In this document: piece after piece, positions 59,193-64,000 of the stretch
Layout of the letters: each line of letters begins with the position of its first letter
Numbering within the stretch: position 1 is the first letter of the stretch
NCBI GenBank assembly: GCA_963513935.1
Contig: OY740774.1
Location: forward strand, 93,364,861-93,428,860
Direction: 5' to 3'
Source: Aphrophora alni
Taxonomy: Eukaryota; Arthropoda; Insecta; Hemiptera; Aphrophoridae
Length of the DNA stretch: 64,000 bases
Program-made: the position numbers and the translations under genes
The notes under the pieces: model-generated
Seen by the model: the letters and a program-made list of their open reading frames with translations, nothing else
Databases searched by the model: none
What the model was told of the DNA's origin: nothing

Positions 59193-60878
59193 TATTTAAT
59201 TATTTTTTTAATACGGCGTCATGGTTCATTTTTGCAGTTCAACTGACATTTTTGGTTATGAATAGTTTTGATTAATTTTTATTTAGTTTTGGGGATGATT
59301 GAGTGAGAAAGTTTATATAATTTTTTTCACTATTTTTTAATTTTGAATTTAACAGTTTAAAATGAACTAATCAATTCGCCTGGTTAACAAAATAAAACTG
59401 ATGTTTTCGATTTCTTCTCCAACCAATTGATATTTAATTTTGGTTACATACTCGTAGAATTATGGAAGCGGATCAGTGGACATTTCATAGTCTAAATTAT
59501 TGTCGTATTCACGAAGGAGTTGTAACAACTACAATTCCGTTCATCATTATTTTTTTATATAAAATTCTAAATTTAAACATGATTTTGAGAGAGAATAAGT
59601 AAGGGAGCAGCAGGAAGCGTAAAATTAAGTCCTCAATGGGGAATTCGTGTTTGTTAAGCCTATCTAGTTAGTCCACGGTGTATACTTGTATAGTGGCCCT
59701 TCGACATTACATTGTACCAACAGTATGCATGTTAAAAGAAAAATGTATATTTTTCAAACCTAATAATTACAACAAATCGAATCTAATAGTTAATTTTAAG
59801 AAATTGTCTTTTTTACATGAAATTTTAATTTTTTTAGATATTTTCATAAATTTTTCCCAAATACGTTTACATAAATACTTGGGAACACAAATGAGCCGAT
59901 GACAAAACAGAAAGTAAATTTCGTTAGTTTTTTAATTTTTAATTTTTATTTGTGACTAACATTTGTAAATTTTCCTAACTTCTTATACTTATAAAACATT
60001 TAATAAAATCTAAAACTTGTCAAATGATAATAAAATAGAAACCACTGTAATTATTATTAGGCCTACTACAAAAATTATTATTGCAAAAGTTTTTACAACT
60101 TCATTTTTTTTAACTTGAGTTAATGAATTTTTTTTTCTTACTTTTTTTTGCAATAAGTTTCATTTTATTCGTGGAAAACTCATTTAGATCCAAGATTGTT
60201 TTTGTTTTACATTTAAAACTTGTTTTAATATTTCTTTAGAAGTTGAAGCAGTAAAAACTATTAAAGCAATTCCCGCACACTTAACAATTAACTGTGCTGA
60301 CTTTATTTAACCCCGGGAACTGCCAACCGTCTATATTTTGTCGCTTACATCCTTTAAAACAGTAGGCTTTTGTTAAATTTATAACTGTTACCTCAACATT
60401 CATTGGATTCGATTAGACATCAAACATCTTATTTATTTATTTATTTTAAGGGAGGAAGGTTTGTGTCTTTTCAGCCACCATTTATACAAATATTTTAAAT
60501 ATACAAAGTACCATATAAATACCCATACGCACAAGCAAACTCATACACACTCTCTATAATCTACTTGTACATAAATCAGCTGGCAGGCAGTTTGAAGGCC
60601 GAATCTCCCCTAGAATTTTGCACTTCTGTGCATCATAATACGCTTTACTTTAATTCTGAATTCTACACTCAAAAGAATGAATTAAATTAAAGACTTTGGC
60701 TTGTTATTGGAACGTACAATTTCCTTTACTTCTCGAACAATATAACGTAACACATGCAATGCAAATCTTTGGCATTGTATCTTAGAATATATTTTGATGG
60801 CATTATAATTGAGGGCGTAGTCATGGTGCTTATTATAAAAGTGAGGCTTTGTCAGTATGATTTGTGTGCATGCAGCAG

Positions 60879-60909
60879 CTGAAGATGATTAGTTGGTCAT
60901 TGAAACGTC
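60879..60909 (+). repeat. CTGAAGATG-helix-GAAACGTC module
   Basis: CTGAAGATGATTAG and TTGGTCATTGAAACGTC: ATGA pairs with TCAT between the two conserved strings. Confidence 0.6.
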
Positions 60910-62233
60910 TCGTATTTGTGTTGCACATATAAAGTGATTTTTGTGGAAAGTAGTGTTTGAAATCATTTGGTTATTAAAGTTTCGTTAAGTGTAGATTATA
61001 AGTCATACATTGACTTCTTTTATTTTAATTTACAGCCACGTAACATTTTAATCAATATAGCAAAAACTACATTATGAGAATGAAGCCATATGTTTTGAGA
61101 ACCTCCGTGTAATAAAGTCACACGACTAAAGAGTAAATATAACAAACAAAATACTAAAAGCAATTCGTATTATTTCATGCGTAGTGAAACAATTAAATAC
61201 TGAGTACCAATAATGTTAAATACTATCCACTAATCTTCTAAAACTTATATATATTTAGGTTTCACTATCAGACATACTTCAGTTCTATTGCAATCTTGAA
61301 TTAAAGCGTTGTTGGATTATACTTGAATTTGTAAATATTGCATGCACGTTATTTACAAAAAATACAGCCCAATACAAAACTTAATTGAAAAATCCAGAAG
61401 AGGTTGTAAGTTTTGTTTATTCACTAAGGGTCATTATACTTATCTATTTCCATAGTCTGATGTTTTTGAGCTACAAAGTCTAACAAAACGAGTATTATTA
61501 CCCATCTCTTACATGTACACAAGGTATTCAGAGGTGAAGTGGTTGACACATACATAGTGTCAGAATTGCGTTTATACCTCGCGGCTCACTTTAATAGATC
61601 GTTGTTTATTCTCTTTAACATTCTGCATCATATTATCTCATACTGATTATCTGATATGTTCTATGATATAGCTTTACAACACTATTTGGATATTTTCTTC
61701 AACGTATTTATAGGTCGTGAAATACCCAAGATCCTGGTTGTGAGGTTACATATTTATTTATGTAATTCTGTATTTCACAAGGTCTAATTTGTTTTGCTAT
61801 AAGTAACTCTTCCTTTTGTCTTTAAATATTGTAATAGTGGAACTTGGATAATTCGAAGCTGAAAGGACCACATGCACGAAGAGGACTTGAAATAAACAGA
61901 CATAACTCTTTAGGTTGCCGTCACCATGGATGATGTTTTATCTTATGACATATCACATCAGATAATGACTGGAGACAGATACTCATCAATATTATCTGAT
62001 CACATATCTTATCTTAGCCGGAAGATGAGCGTCGTTTTTTCACAACGGGATGGAGGTCCTCCTCATTATATGAAATTTAGTCTCATCCATAGCTGCAGAT
62101 GATGAATTAATGAGGCTGAAACCGTATTGAAACCTTTAATGATAGACGTGTACGATTCACGAAATCACCATTTATTAACTAATCAAGATATCTTTTGATT
62201 TCCTTCGTCAAAATTAGTTCTGTTTTTACAGCT

Positions 62234-62261
62234 GTTTCACCTCAACATGAGGCATCATCAG
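62234..62261 (-). repeat. CTGATGATG-helix-GTGAAAC module
   Basis: Minus-strand CTGATGATG, CCTCA, TGT, TGAGG, TGAAAC: a perfect 5-bp helix with a 3-base loop. This copy carries the intact hammerhead-like CTGATGA string. Confidence 0.6.
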
Positions 62262-62410
62262 GCATAGCGCGGGAATACTGTACACACTCACACTACATTT
62301 TACACACTTGTTTACAATTTTAAAATATAATATCGTACTAAAATTACAGTACATATCAAACAAATTTTAAATTTTATATTTGGGTTATGGCCACAATATT
62401 TCACTAGTAG

Positions 62411-62835
62411 CAATGACTACATAAATACTATAAGACACGACATGGCCATGTTAAATATTCTACGCTTATTCTTGAGTTGACCAATACCCGCTAGGGTGTG
62501 GAGCTGTCGCTCTTTGCTAGAGAATCTGAAGTTGATGTGACTGGCGCTAGGTGGCTCTACGGTCAAACAATGTTTCAGTTGCGCACTGATGCCACATATG
62601 GGACCAGAGATGCGAGGGAAGGTCGAGAATCGCTTATCTCAGCGCACGAACTGACAACACTGACTATGCTGTGTCAACAGTTGTACAGTCTCAACCAAGT
62701 GGGATGCGTACAGTCAAGCACTTGCTGCTAGCGCTTTCTGATAGCTGTGTGTCAAACTTGTGACGAACAGCACCCGTAAAGCGTAGACTATTTCCCTATC
62801 CTATGTCGTGTCTTATAGTATTTATGTAGTCATTG
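62411..62835. mobile_element. TIR element with 33-bp perfect ends
   Basis: 62411-62443 and 62803-62835 are exact reverse complements, beginning CAATGACTACATAAATACTA. CTAGTAG lies directly outside on both sides (62404-62410; 62836-62842), a 7-bp direct duplication. The 359-bp interior is GC-richer than its surroundings. An ORF of 77 codons (62498-62731, starts MELSLFARESEVDVTGARWL) crosses it but shows no transposase motif. Likely a non-autonomous element; CA-start TIRs suggest hAT, but a 7-bp duplication is unusual for that group. Confidence 0.88.
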
Positions 62836-62844
62836 CTAGTAGAC

Positions 62845-63715
62845 TGATGGATTTGTGTTCTGCATAATTCTCCAATCAACCTTTTGCTCCTTCAAATTAT
62901 TTTGCCAATCCTTTGATGATGATATAGTATCATAATTATATACTCGCCACAACCCAAATCTAAAAATGCAAATTTGTTTGGCGTGTACTATAATATATTT
63001 TCAAGTTGAGTCATGTGTGTACAATGTATTTTAAGTATTCCCGTGCCATCCTTAAGATGCCTCATTTTGAGGTGGGAGCTGTAGAAGTTACGCGATACAA
63101 CTACTTTTGACGAAGTATAAAAAAAGATATGTTCATTAATTAATTAACAGTAGTTCAAAAGGCTAAAAATGGAAGCATAATATTTAGTTTGGATATATTT
63201 AAATTATTTAATTGAGAGAATTGAGTAATTTTAGTAAAATAAAAAGTATTATTATTACAATATATAATATGAAAGTTGTTTCATTTCTGTCCTGGAGGCG
63301 ATCTCAATATTGAGTGAAAACTTCCTTAGGCGCGTTTTTGCTGAGGAGTGAACGTAAGTGAACCATCACGCTCGGGTCGGTTACGCTGAATCGGGTTTAC
63401 TCGGCTCCACTCGACATCAACGCGCTCGGTTGGTGACGCACTGTATTGTCTATACTCGGTTCCAGTCGTCATCAGCCACGTTTACTGTCCGACAAGAAGT
63501 GCATCGTTGCAATATTATTGTATATGATCTGTGTAATATTTAAAATGTTTACAGTTTGTGCTGCATTTTACTAATAGTGAAAATTTTATTTTCAGATATT
63601 TAAATAGATTTGAATCTAATATCACTTTGTGAGTACAGTCATAAGAATAATTAATTTTATATGACAATATCACCTTGTTTTTGATTCACTGCACTAATTC
63701 TATATATAACTTAAA
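62845..63715. other. AT-rich, then GC-richer island 63280-63520
   Basis: The island contains several CGG/CTCGG strings and a 61-codon ORF (63358-63543, +) with no recognised domain. No TIRs were found around it. Confidence 0.4.
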
Positions 63716-63717
63716 TG

Positions 63718-63721
<4 letters not shown>

Positions 63722-63780
<59 letters not shown>
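63722..63780. repeat. (TA)n(CA)n microsatellite
   Basis: About 25 TA dinucleotides pass into a short CA run. ATAACTTAAATGTAATTATA occurs just before (63706) and just after (63785), so the tract sits between direct repeats. Confidence 0.95.
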
Positions 63781-63781
<1 letters not shown>

Positions 63782-64000
63782 AACATAACTTAAATGTAAT
63801 TATATATTGTAATTATAAATGTAAATATATATATATTTAAATATTTATATATATATAACATAATATATATGTGTGTGTCATAAGCACACGTCCGAATTTT
63901 ATTTTCTATTAGAAATACAAAATACAAGTAACTTTACAAATGTATTCAAAATATAATAATTCAATTATTACAAGTTTCAGAACACATCTGCAATTTTCTC

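Larger units (their letters stand above)
59195..62400. other. AT-rich DNA, no supported gene
   Basis: Holds one CTGAAGATG module (60879-60909) and two opposed relatives (62095-62123 plus; 62234-62261 minus). The 74-codon ORF at 59678 has no motif. Sequence 60430-60700 is moderately less AT-rich without recognisable content. Confidence 0.45.

Noticed and set aside
62234..62261. Functional hammerhead ribozyme
   Set aside because: The CTGATGA and GAAAC strings with a perfect helix are present, but an extra base interrupts the stem II base and I could not build stems I and III; kept only as a hammerhead-like module.
62498..62731. 77-codon ORF as a gene
   Set aside because: It lies wholly within the TIR element 62411-62835 and has no domain; kept only as a note on that element.

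Overview
The window is AT-rich, intron- or intergenic-like eukaryotic DNA with no intact host gene that I can support. It contains degenerate relatives of Tc1/mariner transposases, a Helitron helicase end, pieces of non-LTR reverse transcriptase, tRNA-derived SINE-like heads, many TIR/MITE insertions, long AT microsatellites and four tandem arrays. Together these fit an arthropod, most likely insect, genome. Placement below that level is not supportable from sequence alone. There are no operons, rRNAs, intact tRNAs or CRISPR arrays.

Layout. 0-8.6 kb: a SINE-like end, a ~155-bp tandem array (1.69-2.28 kb), a foldback MITE with A51 and T55 tracts (3.9-4.6 kb), and a decayed mariner transposase (7.6-8.5 kb). 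8.6-18.4 kb: a GC-richer block, a TA-flanked DNA transposon keeping a transposase C-terminus (14.9-15.5 kb), a Helitron helicase end on the minus strand (16.8-17.3 kb) and a small inverted-repeat element (18 kb). 18.4-27 kb: a foldback MITE (19.8-20.3 kb), a ~285-bp near-identical repeat pair, one small ORF with a signal peptide that may be a first exon (21.5 kb), and a non-LTR RT remnant (25.8-26.7 kb). 27-38 kb: an old segmental duplication, a 62-63-bp minisatellite, repeat copies around a 130-codon ORF, a mariner remnant with an internal 194-bp tandem duplication, a six-copy ~160-bp satellite, and a second RT tail. 38-52 kb: palindromes, two TIR elements, a MITE copy, a 126-bp tandem array and a large foldback. 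52-64 kb: two near-perfect hairpin insertions, opposed RT fragments, a hAT-type MITE, a second MITE copy, a TIR element with 33-bp perfect ends, and AT microsatellites.

The most interesting signal is non-coding. Hairpins at 52.4 kb and 57.4 kb look like insertions of one family: each has an apparent 11-bp target duplication and they share a 3' tail. A separate recurrent module (CTGA-A/T-GATG, a short variable helix, GAAAC) occurs at least six times, one of them inside the 57.4-kb hairpin arms, and resembles a degenerate hammerhead core like those known from Penelope-like terminal repeats. No genes here appear to work together; the window is a layered record of transposon insertions.
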